DNA of 64,000 nt from an uncultured Paracoccaceae bacterium (GCA_947492585.1 CANLND010000010.1:62001-126000); one strand, 5' to 3'. Shown: positions 18,960 to 28,642, numbered from the stretch's first letter. Translations and numbers: made by a program. The notes: a model not told the origin generated them from the sequence alone.

Positions 18960-20330
18960 TTAGTCGGTCGCTTGTGCCGAGCGCGCCGCGCGTTGGGCCG
19001 ACAGCTCTTCGGCGACCAAGAAGGCCAGTTCCAGCGATTGGCTGGCATTCAGGCGTGGGTCACAGGCGGTGTGATAGCGATCGGACAGGTCTTCGTCGGT
19101 GACCGCGCGGGTGCCGCCGGTGCATTCGGTTACGTCCTGACCGGTCATCTCGAAATGCACGCCGCCGGGGATGGTGCCTTCGGCGTTGTGCACACCAAAG
19201 AAATCCCGCACTTCGCGCAGCACGCTTTCGAACGGACGTGTTTTGTACCCGGTTGAGGACTTGATGGTGTTGCCGTGCATCGGATCACAGACCCAAGTGA
19301 CTTTGGCGCCCTCTTCTTTCACGGCCTGAACCAGACGTGGCAGGTGATCGCCTGCTTTGCCCGCACCAAACCGTGCGATCAGGGTCAAACGGCCCTCTTC
19401 GTTTTCGGGGTTCAGCTTTTGCATCAGAACCTTCAGGTCATCCGCAGTGGTGGTGGGACCACACTTTAGGCCGATGGGGTTCAGAACGCCGGAACAGAAT
19501 TCGACATGTGCGCCGTCGGGCTGACGGGTGCGATCGCCGATCCAGATCATGTGGCCGGATCCGGCCAGCCATTTGTCGGATGTAGAATCCAGACGGGTCA
19601 GCGCCTCTTCGTATTCCAGCAGCAGACCTTCGTGGCTGGTGTAGAAATCCACCGAATGCAACGTATGGGCGGTGCCGTTGTTCACACCGGCTGCATTCAT
19701 GAAATCCAGCGTGTCGGTGATGCGGTTGGCCATATCGCGGTAGGCTTCGACCTTTTCCGCCTCAGTAAAGCCCAAGGTCCAGGCGTGGACCTGGTTTACG
19801 TCCGCATAACCACCGGTTGAGAACGCGCGCAAAAGATTCAGGGTCGCGGCGGCCTGTGTGTAAGCCTGCAGCATCTTCTGCGGGTTCGGAATGCGCGATT
19901 CCGGCGTAAAGGCCAGATCGTTGATGATGTCACCGCGATAGCTGGGCAGTTCCACACCATTGATGGTTTCGGTCGGTGCGCTGCGTGGCTTGGCAAATTG
20001 CCCGGCCATCCGGCCGACTTTGACCACGGGCACTTTGGCGCCATAGGTCAGAACCATTGCCATTTGCAGCATCACTTTGAAGGTGTCGCGAATAGCGTCC
20101 GCGCTGAATTGATCAAAGCTTTCGGCGCAATCGCCGCCTTGTAGAAGGAAGGCTTCGCCGCGACCCGCAGCACCAAGCTGCTCTTTCAGGCGACGCGCTT
20201 CGCCTGCAAACACCAATGGAGGGTATTTCCCCAGCTGGGTTTCGACGGCGTTCAACGCGGCCGCGTCGGTGTACTCGGGCATTTGAATGCGCGGCTTTGC
20301 CCGCCAGTTTGTTTTGTGCCACTCACTCAT
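18960..20330 (-). CDS. class II 3-deoxy-7-phosphoheptulonate synthase
   Basis: A 456-residue enzyme for the first step of the shikimate pathway, joining phosphoenolpyruvate and erythrose 4-phosphate. It is the plant/mycobacterial (class II) type: [12 protein letters not shown] at the start, [62 protein letters not shown] and [15 protein letters not shown]. Metal ligands would be the Cys of GGDCAE, the His of PMHGN, a Glu in HFEMTG and a later Asp. The start at 20330 has GGAG 8 bp upstream; the ATG at 20357 lacks one. Confidence 0.95.
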   Translation of the reverse strand: MSEWHKTNWRAKPRIQMPEYTDAAALNAVETQLGKYPPLVFAGEARRLKEQLGAAGRGEAFLLQGGDCAESFDQFSADAIRDTFKVMLQMAMVLTYGAKVPVVKVGRMAGQFAKPRSAPTETINGVELPSYRGDIINDLAFTPESRIPNPQKMLQAYTQAAATLNLLRAFSTGGYADVNQVHAWTLGFTEAEKVEAYRDMANRITDTLDFMNAAGVNNGTAHTLHSVDFYTSHEGLLLEYEEALTRLDSTSDKWLAGSGHMIWIGDRTRQPDGAHVEFCSGVLNPIGLKCGPTTTADDLKVLMQKLNPENEEGRLTLIARFGAGKAGDHLPRLVQAVKEEGAKVTWVCDPMHGNTIKSSTGYKTRPFESVLREVRDFFGVHNAEGTIPGGVHFEMTGQDVTECTGGTRAVTDEDLSDRYHTACDPRLNASQSLELAFLVAEELSAQRAARSAQATD

Positions 20331-20504
20331 TGCTTCTTCTCCGGGATCGCAATTCAATAACCAGTTGAAGGCAAGCTATAGCAACGGCATAGACATGTGA
20401 CCAGTTCGGATTTGCGAAGGCTTGACCAAATCGTTTTGCTATGAGCAGGGTCATTGATAAATTAAACTCTCCATCCATTTGGAATTGATTCCGAGGAAAC
20501 GCTG

Positions 20505-21506
20505 ATGAACCAAACGCCCCGATCAGACGCGGCACCTGTCGAGTATGGCGCACAAAAGCGCTTTGTATTTGTTCTGTTGGACCAGTTTACGCTGTTGTCC
20601 TTTGCATCCGCAGTTGAATGTCTGCGCGTCGCAAATCGCATGTCGGGACAAAAACTATACGAATGGGTGCTGATTGGGGAAGGTGGCGGCGATGTGCGCT
20701 GTGCGCTTGGATCGACCTTTGGCGTGGACGATGACCTGATGGAATTGCGTCGTGATGACACGGTTGTGTTGTGCGGCGGCATGGATATCCGAGAGGCCAC
20801 AACGCCCAAATTGTTGTCTTGGCTGCGCCGCGAATCGCGCAAGGGTGTGATCATCGGTGGGTTGTGCACCGGTGCCTACCCTATGGCAAAGGCGGGTTTG
20901 ATGGAGGGCAAACGCTCTACCATCCACTGGGAAAACATTGATGGGTTCTCGGAAGAATTTGACGAAATCGAGCTGTCTAAGTCGGTTTACGTTCTGGATG
21001 GTAAGCGGATGACGGCGGCGGGGGGAACAGCCTCGTTGGATTTGATGCTGAAATTGATTGCGGTGGATCACGGCGAAGGTCTGGCGAATTCGGTCGCCGA
21101 CCAGCTGGTGTACTCCAACATTCGTACCGAGCAAGACACGCAGAGATTGTCGATCCCAACCCGTATCGGCGTGCGGCATCCCAAATTGTCGGTGGTGATC
21201 CAGAAAATGGAAACCAACATCGAAGAACCGATCAGCCCAGCCGTGTTGGCGAAGGATGTAGGCATGTCGACGCGCCAGCTTGAACGGTTGTTTCGTCGGT
21301 ATCTGAACCGCAGTCCCAAGCGGTATTATATGGAACTACGCCTGCAAAAAGCGCGCAATCTCTTGATGCAAACTGATCTGAGTGTGATCAACGTGGCGCT
21401 TGCCTGTGGTTTTGCCTCACCGTCACATTTTTCAAAATGTTACCGGGGGCATTATGACACCACGCCCTATCGTGAGCGCGGTACAAAATCCAATCAATCC
21501 AGCTGA
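20505..21506 (+). CDS. GlxA family transcriptional regulator (DJ-1/PfpI plus AraC HTH)
   Basis: A 333-residue regulator. The N-terminal two thirds are a class I glutamine amidotransferase-like domain (FVFVLLDQFTLLSFASAVE to about residue 190), with the nucleophile-elbow region GGLCTGAYPMA; the domain usually senses a ligand rather than acting as an enzyme. The C-terminal AraC domain has LAKDVGMSTRQLERLFRRYL and CGFASPSHFSKCYRGHY. Relatives regulate carnitine, choline or arginine catabolism, but no such genes are adjacent. GAGG lies 8 bp upstream of the ATG. Confidence 0.88.
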   Translation: MNQTPRSDAAPVEYGAQKRFVFVLLDQFTLLSFASAVECLRVANRMSGQKLYEWVLIGEGGGDVRCALGSTFGVDDDLMELRRDDTVVLCGGMDIREATTPKLLSWLRRESRKGVIIGGLCTGAYPMAKAGLMEGKRSTIHWENIDGFSEEFDEIELSKSVYVLDGKRMTAAGGTASLDLMLKLIAVDHGEGLANSVADQLVYSNIRTEQDTQRLSIPTRIGVRHPKLSVVIQKMETNIEEPISPAVLAKDVGMSTRQLERLFRRYLNRSPKRYYMELRLQKARNLLMQTDLSVINVALACGFASPSHFSKCYRGHYDTTPYRERGTKSNQSS

Positions 21507-21620
21507 GGCCCAACTGACGCGCGATGCAAGCTGACCGGTTTGCCTGCCATATGCATGGGATGGGAACGGACTGCGCGCCATTGGGGGCAGTTGTGCGTGG
21601 TGGTTGGTCTGTTTATCCCG

Positions 21621-22730
21621 TCAGTCTGTTTCAGGGCTCATCCGATACAGCGCCCCTTGGCCTTCGGAGGCAAACCAAATGCTGCCGTCTGGGGCCTCAC
21701 GTACGTCGCGGATACGTCCCGTTTGAGGGGATGTGAGCTGTTCTACTTCGATCAGTGGCGTTCCCGAGAGACGCGCAATGTAGTCAAATTTGAGAGAGCC
21801 AATAAAAACATCGCCCGTCCAGCTCGGCCACATTTTTCCAGAATAGATCATCATACCAGATGGGGCGATGGATGGATCCCAGTACCATTCTGGCTGCTCC
21901 AGTCCAGATTTGGCAACGCCCTCGCCAATCGTGGCGCCAGAGTAATGCGTTCCATATGAAATCACGGGCCAGCCATAATTTGCGCCCTTGTGGATCTGGT
22001 TGATCTCATCTCCGCCCTTGGCCCCGTGTTCGACGGCCCACAGCTGGCCGCTCGGGTCAAACGCCAGCCCTTGGGGGTTGCGATGACCAAATGACCAAAT
22101 GTGTGGCACAGCATCCGGAATTTTTGCAAAGGGATTGTCTGAAGCGACCTGTCCGCTCCGGGTTAAACGCAAAATGCTGCCGGGGGGCAGACCAATGTTC
22201 TGCGCTTGCGCCGCATCTCCCCGATCCCCCAAGGTTACAAACAGATGGCCGTCTGGGCCTTCCCGCAGCCGAGACCCAAAATGGCGTCCTCCGGCAGTTC
22301 CTGGTGCCTGATATAAAACGCGTTGATTGCTCAGCTGGGTATGATCCGCGTTGAGCCGCGCCGAGACCACCGCAGTGCCGTATCCCCCGCGTGTGCGCCG
22401 CGACAAGGTGAAGAGTACCTCGCGGGTGGTGGCGAAATCACGGGGCACCAACACATCGAGCAACCCGCCCTGCCCCTTGGCCGCCACCCGTGGCGCCCCT
22501 TTTATCTTTTGTGTTCCGCTGTCTGAAATGTGAAGAAGCTCGCCGTCGCGCTCGGTCAAAATTACACTGCCATCGGGTAAAAAACCAAATCCCCACGGTA
22601 CATCCAGATTCGCAGCCATTTGGGTGATGCGGATCGCGCCAGCTGAGGTTTGCAGTACCGGATCCGCACTGGCGACCCCACTGAACAAATTCAAAAGTGA
22701 TGCGATAACAAGGGTGTGTGATTTAATCAT
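21621..22730 (-). CDS. PQQ-dependent sugar dehydrogenase family protein, secreted
   Basis: A 369-residue beta-propeller of the soluble aldose sugar dehydrogenase (YliI) type. Residues 1 to about 22 are a signal peptide ending SGVASADP. Family segments include NLDVPWGFGFLPDGSVILTERDG, FGSRLREGPDGHLFVTLGDRGD, WSFGHRNPQGLAFDP, WAVEHGAKGGDEIN and GANYGWP. It would oxidise aldoses in the periplasm with PQQ. The start at 22730 has GGAG 6 bp upstream; a longer frame to 22790 would bury the signal peptide. Confidence 0.88.
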   Translation of the reverse strand: MIKSHTLVIASLLNLFSGVASADPVLQTSAGAIRITQMAANLDVPWGFGFLPDGSVILTERDGELLHISDSGTQKIKGAPRVAAKGQGGLLDVLVPRDFATTREVLFTLSRRTRGGYGTAVVSARLNADHTQLSNQRVLYQAPGTAGGRHFGSRLREGPDGHLFVTLGDRGDAAQAQNIGLPPGSILRLTRSGQVASDNPFAKIPDAVPHIWSFGHRNPQGLAFDPSGQLWAVEHGAKGGDEINQIHKGANYGWPVISYGTHYSGATIGEGVAKSGLEQPEWYWDPSIAPSGMMIYSGKMWPSWTGDVFIGSLKFDYIARLSGTPLIEVEQLTSPQTGRIRDVREAPDGSIWFASEGQGALYRMSPETD

Positions 22731-22932
22731 AGGCAACTCCGACAGGGAGGTTGGGTTTTGCTGCGCAGCAGAGATCGCTTTGTATTGCACAATTTTTCAG
22801 CACATATAGAAAGGTGCCACAGGCCCAACAGGTACAGTTTTCCGTCTGACATAAGTCTTTCATTTCCAGAAAAGCTTGCCTAGGCTCATCTTAGAACTTT
22901 GGTTCCAGTAAATAAATTTTTGGGAGACGATC

Positions 22933-24126
22933 ATGAAAAAACTGCTGATGGCATCGGCTGCAGTGGCCCTTACGGCAGGTACAGCTTTTGCGGGCGGTCA
23001 CGCCAAAGAGGTAAAGCTTGGCGTTCTGTTTGGTTTCACCGGCCCTATTGAATCCTTGACCCCCGCGATGGCCTCCGGCGCTGAGCTGGCCATGGAAGAG
23101 GTGACAAAGTCCGGCAAGCTTTTGGATTCTGCGACTGTGACGTCTGTCCGCGCGGATACGGGATGTATCGACAATGGTTTGGCGACCGCGAACGCCGAGA
23201 AACTATTGGCCGAGGGCATCAACGGTCTTGTGGGCGGCGATTGCTCAGGGGTGACAGGCGCGATTTTGCAGAACGTGGCCGTGCCCAACGGTTTGGTTAT
23301 GATCTCTCCCTCGGCCAGCTCTCCTGGGTTGTCGGAAATGGCAGACAACGGTCTGTTCTTCCGCACCACGCCATCTGATGCGCGTCAGGGGCAGATCATG
23401 GCCGACATTCTGAAAGAGCGCGGCGTTCAGTCTATCGCCCTGACTTACACCAACAACGACTACGGCAAGGGTCTGGCGGATGCGATCAAGTCCTCTTATG
23501 AGGCCGTTGGTGGTGAGGTGACAATTGTTGCCGCGCATGAAGATGGCAAAGGCGACTATTCCGCAGAAGTGGGGGCCTTGGCCTCGGCTGGCGGCGATGT
23601 TCTGGTTGTTGCAGGGTACCTTGATCAGGGTGGGCTTGGCATCGTGCAGGGCGCGTTGGACACTGGTGCATTTGACACCTTTGGTCTGCCAGATGGCATG
23701 ATCGGGGATGCGCTGCCCAATAACATCGGCCCAGATCTGGACGGTTCCTTTGGTCAGATCGCTGGCTCCGACAGCAAAGGTGCTGAGATCTACGCAGAAC
23801 TGGCCAAGGCCGCGGGATTTGACGGAACAGCAGCCTATACAGCCGAATCCTACGATGCAGCTGCCTTGTTAATGCTGGCGATGCAGGCGGCAAATTCTAA
23901 GAAGCCCGCTGATTACATGGGGAAGGTCATGGATGTTGCCAATGCTCCGGGTGAGGTGATCAACCCCGGCGAATTGGGTAAAGCGCTTGAAATCCTGAAA
24001 GCAGGCGGTGAGATCAACTATGAAGGCGCGACCGGCGTTGAACTGATTGGCCCGGGCGAAAGCGCAGGCTCTTATCGTGAAATCGAAGTGCAGGACAGTA
24101 AGAACGTCACTTTGAAGTTCCGTTGA
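22933..24126 (+). CDS. branched-chain amino-acid type ABC substrate-binding protein
   Basis: A 397-residue periplasmic binding protein of the LivK/leucine-isoleucine-valine family with a signal peptide ending GTAFAGGHA. Typical segments are VKLGVLFGFTGPIESLTPAM, NGLVGGDCSGVTGAILQNVAVPNGLVMISPSASSPGLS and ALTYTNNDYGKGLAD. The ligand cannot be told from sequence: branched-chain amino acids, other hydrophobic amino acids or amides are all possible. GGGAG precedes the ATG by 6 bp. It heads a five-component transport operon and is separated from the ATPase genes by a hairpin. Confidence 0.9.
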   Translation: MKKLLMASAAVALTAGTAFAGGHAKEVKLGVLFGFTGPIESLTPAMASGAELAMEEVTKSGKLLDSATVTSVRADTGCIDNGLATANAEKLLAEGINGLVGGDCSGVTGAILQNVAVPNGLVMISPSASSPGLSEMADNGLFFRTTPSDARQGQIMADILKERGVQSIALTYTNNDYGKGLADAIKSSYEAVGGEVTIVAAHEDGKGDYSAEVGALASAGGDVLVVAGYLDQGGLGIVQGALDTGAFDTFGLPDGMIGDALPNNIGPDLDGSFGQIAGSDSKGAEIYAELAKAAGFDGTAAYTAESYDAAALLMLAMQAANSKKPADYMGKVMDVANAPGEVINPGELGKALEILKAGGEINYEGATGVELIGPGESAGSYREIEVQDSKNVTLKFR

Positions 24127-24152
24127 TCCCATAGGGACACAACAACACTATT

Positions 24153-24183
24153 GACCAGTCCGAGCGTCTTGTTCGGGCTGGTC
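24153..24183 (+). terminator. attenuating hairpin between binding protein and ATPase genes
   Basis: GACCAG-TCCGA pairs with TCGGG-CTGGTC around a 9-base loop, followed by CAAATTTTTG. It looks like a partial terminator or mRNA stabiliser giving more binding protein than membrane components. Confidence 0.65.
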
Positions 24184-24230
24184 CAAATTTTTGTAGGCTG
24201 AGAAAACTCAGCGACGGAGGAAGAGATAAC

Positions 24231-25010
24231 ATGATCGTCGTCGAGGATTTGCACAAGCACTTCGGCGGGTTCCATGCGGTGGATGGCGCGTCGCTTGAAA
24301 TTGCTAAGGGATCCATAACCGGGTTGATTGGTCCAAATGGGGCTGGGAAAACCACACTTTTCAATGTGATAGCGGGCGTTTTGCAGCCGACTTCGGGACG
24401 GGTTCTGATGGAGGGGGAAGACATCACCGGCCTGCCCCCACATGAGCTGTTTCATAAGGGATTGCTGCGCACGTTTCAGATTGCACATGAATTTTCCTCG
24501 ATGAGCTGCCGTGAAAACCTGATGATGGTGCCGGGGGGGCAGCTGGGCGAAAGCCTGTGGAATACCTGGTTTGGACGCAAGCGCATAGCCGACCAAGAGC
24601 GCGCCCTGCGCGCCAAGGCGGATGAGGTTCTGGAGTTTCTCACCATTGGTCATATCGCTGATCTGAAAGCGGGCGAAATCTCCGGGGGGCAGAAAAAGCT
24701 GCTAGAGCTGGGGCGCACGATGATGGTGGATGCGCGCATTGTGTTTCTGGATGAGGTTGGTGCCGGGGTGAACCGGACGCTGTTGTACACAATTGCGGAT
24801 GCCATCAAGCGTCTGAACGAGGAGCGCGGATATACCTTTGTGGTGATCGAGCATGACATGGAATTCATCGGCCGTTTGTGTGATCCGGTGATCTGCATGG
24901 CGGAAGGACGCAAGCTGGCCGAAGGTACATTGCCCGAAATCAAAGCCAATGAGCAGGTGATTGAAGCCTATTTGGGCACGGGTTTGAAAAACAAGGAGGC
25001 GCTGTCGTGA
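24231..25010 (+). CDS. livG: amino-acid ABC transporter ATP-binding protein, LivG type
   Basis: A 259-residue ATPase. Walker A is GPNGAGKTT near residue 37, the Q-loop region is LLRTFQIAHEF, the signature is ISGGQKKLLELGR, Walker B is RIVFLDEVGAGVN, and the switch His is in FVVIEHDMEFIGRLCD. The ending EGTLPEIKANEQVIEAYLG is the C-terminal tail typical of LivG. In LivG the residue after Walker B is usually DEP; here it reads DEV. GGAGG stands upstream of the ATG. Confidence 0.9.
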   Translation: MIVVEDLHKHFGGFHAVDGASLEIAKGSITGLIGPNGAGKTTLFNVIAGVLQPTSGRVLMEGEDITGLPPHELFHKGLLRTFQIAHEFSSMSCRENLMMVPGGQLGESLWNTWFGRKRIADQERALRAKADEVLEFLTIGHIADLKAGEISGGQKKLLELGRTMMVDARIVFLDEVGAGVNRTLLYTIADAIKRLNEERGYTFVVIEHDMEFIGRLCDPVICMAEGRKLAEGTLPEIKANEQVIEAYLGTGLKNKEALS

Positions 25011-25023
25011 CGATTGAACGCGC

Positions 25024-25073
25024 AGTGGCGGGGCGCTGCCCCGCACCCCGGGGTATTTGGGGCCAAAAAGAAG
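25024..25073. repeat. likely dispersed intergenic repeat between livG and livF
   Basis: The livG-livF gap holds a hairpin GCGGGGC/GCCCCGC (25028-25044), a palindrome ACCCCGGGGT (25045-25054) and then ATTTGGGGCCAAAAAGAAG. This arrangement matches, from memory, a GC-rich element scattered between genes in Roseobacter genomes. No second copy was seen in this window. Confidence 0.5.
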
Positions 25074-25086
25074 CCGGGGGTGGCGC

Positions 25087-25800
25087 ATGAGCGATCCCTA
25101 TCTGATCGGCAGCGCGATGACGGGGGGCTATGGTAAGGGCCCCGATATTCTGCATGACTGCACAATTTCCGTGAACAAGGGTGAAATTGCTGTAATCGTC
25201 GGGCCCAATGGAGCTGGGAAGTCAACCGGCATGAAGGCGCTGTTTGGCATGTTGAATTTGCGCCTGGGCGCGGTTCGATTGGACGGTGAAGACATCACTG
25301 CGCTGTCGCCGCAGGACCGGGTGATCAAAGGCATGGGCTTTGTGCCACAGACCCATAACATTTTTACCTCGATGACGGTGGAAGAGAACCTTGAGATGGG
25401 GGGATTCATCCGCACCGACGATATTTCGGAGACAATTGAACAGGTGTATCATCTGTTTCCGATCCTGAAGGACAAACGCAACCAACCTGCGGGTGAATTG
25501 TCGGGGGGGCAGCGTCAACAGGTTGCAGTTGGGCGTGCCTTGATGACAAAGCCCAAGGTTTTGATGTTGGATGAGCCAACGGCGGGGGTGTCTCCTATTG
25601 TGATGGATGAGCTGTTTGATCGTATCATCGAAGTGTCACGTACAGGATTGCCCATCTTGATGGTGGAGCAAAACGCCAAGCAAGCGCTTGAAATTGCGGA
25701 CAAAGGCTATGTTTTGGTTCAGGGGCGCAATGCCTTTACCGGAACAGGTCAGGATTTGCTGGCGGATCCTGAAGTGCGTAAATCGTTTTTGGGAGGGTGA
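25087..25800 (+). CDS. livF: amino-acid ABC transporter ATP-binding protein, LivF type
   Basis: A 237-residue ATPase, partner of the LivG-type protein. Walker A is GPNGAGKST near residue 37, the signature is LSGGQRQQVAVGRALM, Walker B is VLMLDEPTAGVSP, and the switch region reads ILMVEQNAKQALEIADKGYVL, with Glu-Gln in place of the His as usual in LivF. The start at 25087 is preferred (GGGGGTGG upstream); an upstream TTG frame runs through the repeat element. Confidence 0.92.
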   Translation: MSDPYLIGSAMTGGYGKGPDILHDCTISVNKGEIAVIVGPNGAGKSTGMKALFGMLNLRLGAVRLDGEDITALSPQDRVIKGMGFVPQTHNIFTSMTVEENLEMGGFIRTDDISETIEQVYHLFPILKDKRNQPAGELSGGQRQQVAVGRALMTKPKVLMLDEPTAGVSPIVMDELFDRIIEVSRTGLPILMVEQNAKQALEIADKGYVLVQGRNAFTGTGQDLLADPEVRKSFLGG

Positions 25801-25805
25801 GGCTG

Positions 25806-26282
25806 ATGCGATCTGTGGTTTATCTGCCTAAGCGACCGTCCTACATCGCAGCAGTTGTCTGCGCGCTGTATAGCCTGATTTCAACACCTGCATCCGCTGA
25901 AAATAGCGGTATTCTTGATCCGGTACAGACAATGCCGATGGCTGGGCAATGTGGTTTCGTTGAATCTTACTTCGCTCGCGAGACATTTGGCGAAGGTACA
26001 AATTGCCAAAGTAACTCCCCTGCACTTGCGCTGTCTTTTGAAGTGAGCGCTGATGGCGGGCGCGTAACTTTGACGAGACCCAATGGAACAAGAGTGCGTG
26101 GTGTTTCTGTAACTGCCGAAAAATATGATGGCATCCCATACACGATAATGGTCGCAAGTGACGGAATTGGCAGCTCGACGCTGACTCTTTTCCCAAACAA
26201 TGACGCAATTTGGACGGGGCATTTCACATTGCAGAAGAATACCGCTTATAGCCATTTTGGGGCGTGCGAGGTTACGTATTGA
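25806..26282 (+). CDS. small secreted protein of unknown function inside the liv operon
   Basis: A 158-residue protein not recognised. Residues 1 to about 30 form a signal peptide with hydrophobic stretch IAAVVCALYSLISTPASA. The mature part has three cysteines (two of them in QCGF and NCQS) and a fourth near the end (GACEVTY), and looks beta-rich. GGAGG of the livF 3' end stands 9 bp before the ATG, and the stop overlaps the livH start (TGATG), so it is translationally coupled to the transporter. Its base composition seems more AT-rich than the flanking liv genes, hinting at later insertion. Confidence 0.7.
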   Translation: MRSVVYLPKRPSYIAAVVCALYSLISTPASAENSGILDPVQTMPMAGQCGFVESYFARETFGEGTNCQSNSPALALSFEVSADGGRVTLTRPNGTRVRGVSVTAEKYDGIPYTIMVASDGIGSSTLTLFPNNDAIWTGHFTLQKNTAYSHFGACEVTY

Positions 26283-27292
26283 TGGACTATCTTAATGCTT
26301 TGGTCGCACTCGCCAATTTTGTCATCGTGCCTGGCCTTGCCTATGGCAGCCAGCTGGCGCTGGGGGCGCTGGGGGTCACGTTGATCTATGGCATCCTGCG
26401 CTTTTCTAATTTTGCCCATGGGGACACCATGGCGTTTGGCACCATGGTGACCATCCTGTTTACGTGGTGGTTTCAGTCGATGGGCCTCAGCTTTGGGCCT
26501 TTGCCCACAGCGCTATTGGCCCTGCCCTTTGGGATTGGTGTGACGATCCTGCTGGTTTTGGGCACGGATAAGGCGATCTATGCGTTTTACCGCGAGCAAA
26601 AAGCCAAACCGGTGATTTTTGTGATGGTCTCTCTTGGTGTGATGTTCATGATGAACGGTCTTGTGCGGTTTATCATTGGTCCCGGCGATCAGCGGTTTTC
26701 GGATGGCGAGCGCTTTTTGATCAAAGCGCGGACCTTTAAGGAAATGACAGGGCTACGCGAAGGGCTTGCGATCAAGACCAGCCAGGGCATCACGGTGATC
26801 ACTGCGATTGTTGTGGTGGCGGCATTGTTTTGGTTTTTGAACAAGACGCGCACTGGAAAATCAATGCGCGCCTATTCCGACAATGAGGATCTGGCGCTGT
26901 TGTCAGGTATCAATCCAGATCGCGTGGTGATGATCACCTGGATGATTGTGGCGGTATTGGCGACCATTGCTGGCACATTGTATGGTCTTGATAAGTCCTT
27001 TAAACCCTTTACCTATTTCCAACTTCTGTTGCCAATTTTTGCCGCAGCCATCGTTGGGGGTTTGGGCAATCCATTGGGAGCGATTGCGGGTGGATTTGTC
27101 ATCGCCTTTAGTGAAGTCACCATCACCTATGCCTGGAAAAAAGTGTTGAACTACGCCCTGCCCGACGCGTTGGCGCCTGATGGGTTGGTTCAGTTGTTGA
27201 GCACGGATTACAAATTTGCGGTCTCGTTTGGGATCCTGATTGTCGTGCTCTTGTTCAAACCCACCGGTCTGTTCAAAGGAAAATCCGTATGA
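26282..27292 (+). CDS. livH: amino-acid ABC transporter permease, LivH type
   Basis: A 336-residue inner-membrane permease with about eight hydrophobic helices. The N-terminal QLALGALGVTLIYGILRFSNFAHGD motif is typical of LivH, as is the later KSMRAYSDNEDLALLSGINPDRV loop that contacts the ATPases and the GGLGNPLGAIAGGFVIAFSE stretch. The start at 26282 shares one base with the preceding gene's stop. The 3' end overlaps livM by four bases. Confidence 0.92.
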   Translation: MDYLNALVALANFVIVPGLAYGSQLALGALGVTLIYGILRFSNFAHGDTMAFGTMVTILFTWWFQSMGLSFGPLPTALLALPFGIGVTILLVLGTDKAIYAFYREQKAKPVIFVMVSLGVMFMMNGLVRFIIGPGDQRFSDGERFLIKARTFKEMTGLREGLAIKTSQGITVITAIVVVAALFWFLNKTRTGKSMRAYSDNEDLALLSGINPDRVVMITWMIVAVLATIAGTLYGLDKSFKPFTYFQLLLPIFAAAIVGGLGNPLGAIAGGFVIAFSEVTITYAWKKVLNYALPDALAPDGLVQLLSTDYKFAVSFGILIVVLLFKPTGLFKGKSV

Positions 27293-28611
27293 CACCGATT
27301 TTGAAACACTCCCTGCTGTTTGCAGGTGTTGCGGGGCTGTTGGTGCTGGAGGGGGCCACCAGCGGGTTTATCTTTACGGGTTCGTGGAATTCTGCGCTGG
27401 TGATCCTGAATATGGGGCTGATCTCTGCCATTATGGCGTTAGGGGTCAACATCCAGTGGGGCTTTGCCGGGTTGTTTAACGTCGGCGTCATGGGGTTCAC
27501 CGCGCTTGGTGGGTTGGCGGTTGTGCTCACGGCGACGCCTGCGACCTCTGGCGCTTGGGCCGCGGGTGGTTCCAACATCGTTCTGGCGCTGATCTTTGGG
27601 GCGATGACGCTGATTGCGGCCGTCTTGGCACGTCAGAAAATGCCGGTTGGCCTTTTGCGCAATCTGGTTACTTTTGGGATATTGGTGGGCGGATTTTTCA
27701 TTTTCCGTGCGTTTTTCGATCCCGCCGTCAGCGCAGTTGAGGCAATCAACCCTGCCATCGAAGGTTCGCTGGGCGGGTTGGGTCTGCCGGTTCTATTGGC
27801 TTGGCCCATTGGGGGGCTTTTGGCAGCAGGTGCGGCCTGGCTGATTGGCAAAACTGCGCTGGGTCTGCGGTCGGATTACCTGGCGATTGCGACCCTTGGC
27901 ATTGCTGAGATCGTGATTGCCGTTTTGAAAAATGAAGACTGGCTGTCGCGCGGTGTGAAAAACGTGGTGGGCTTGCCCCGCCCATTGCCGTTTGAGGTCG
28001 ATCTGCAAAACGACCCAAGCTTTGTTGAGCGCGCGGCCAACTTTGGGCTGGATCCGGTGCTGGCCTCGACCCTCTATGTGAAGCTGGGCTATGCGCTGAT
28101 GTTCACTGCCGTACTGATTGTGCTGTTGTGGATGTCGCAGATGGCGCTCAACAGCCCTTGGGGGCGGATGATGCGGGCGATCCGTGACAATGAAGTTGCT
28201 GCTGAAGCGATGGGTAAACATGTCACCCGTCGTCATTTGCAGATCTTTGTTATCGGGTCTGCCATCTGCGGTATCGCCGGAGCTATGATGACCACGCTGG
28301 ACAGTCAACTGACGCCGGGCACTTACAATCCCCTGCGCTTTACATTTTTGATCTGGGTGATGGTGATTGTGGGCGGATCGGGCAACAACTTTGGCGCAGT
28401 ACTGGGCGGCGTGCTGATCTGGTTCCTGTGGATCAAGGTTGAACCCTTGGGCTTGTGGGTGATCGAATTGGCGACGTCTGGTATGGCTGAGGGCAGTGCG
28501 CTGAAACTGCATTTGATCGAAAGTGCAGCCCACATGCGCCTATTCACCATGGGGCTTATTCTGGTTCTTGTGTTGCGGTTTAATCCGCGTGGTCTCATTC
28601 CTGAGCGCTAG
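27289..28611 (+). CDS. livM: amino-acid ABC transporter permease, LivM type
   Basis: A 440-residue permease with about ten hydrophobic helices. NIQWGFAGLFNVGVMGF, GLRSDYLAIATLGIAEI and the ATPase-contact loop SPWGRMMRAIRDNEVAAEAMGKHVTRR are typical of LivM. An inserted segment of roughly 100 residues between about 100 and 200 makes it longer than the E. coli protein's core. It overlaps livH by ATGA. Two hairpins follow the stop codon. Confidence 0.92.
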   Translation: MTPILKHSLLFAGVAGLLVLEGATSGFIFTGSWNSALVILNMGLISAIMALGVNIQWGFAGLFNVGVMGFTALGGLAVVLTATPATSGAWAAGGSNIVLALIFGAMTLIAAVLARQKMPVGLLRNLVTFGILVGGFFIFRAFFDPAVSAVEAINPAIEGSLGGLGLPVLLAWPIGGLLAAGAAWLIGKTALGLRSDYLAIATLGIAEIVIAVLKNEDWLSRGVKNVVGLPRPLPFEVDLQNDPSFVERAANFGLDPVLASTLYVKLGYALMFTAVLIVLLWMSQMALNSPWGRMMRAIRDNEVAAEAMGKHVTRRHLQIFVIGSAICGIAGAMMTTLDSQLTPGTYNPLRFTFLIWVMVIVGGSGNNFGAVLGGVLIWFLWIKVEPLGLWVIELATSGMAEGSALKLHLIESAAHMRLFTMGLILVLVLRFNPRGLIPER

Positions 28612-28618
28612 ATAAAAC

Positions 28619-28642
28619 GCCGCTCCGATGTGTTGGAGCGGC
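28619..28642 (+). terminator. hairpin after livM
   Basis: GCCGCTCC pairs with GGAGCGGC around an 8-base loop, followed by GCTCTTTC. It is the first of two terminators after the liv operon. Confidence 0.65.
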
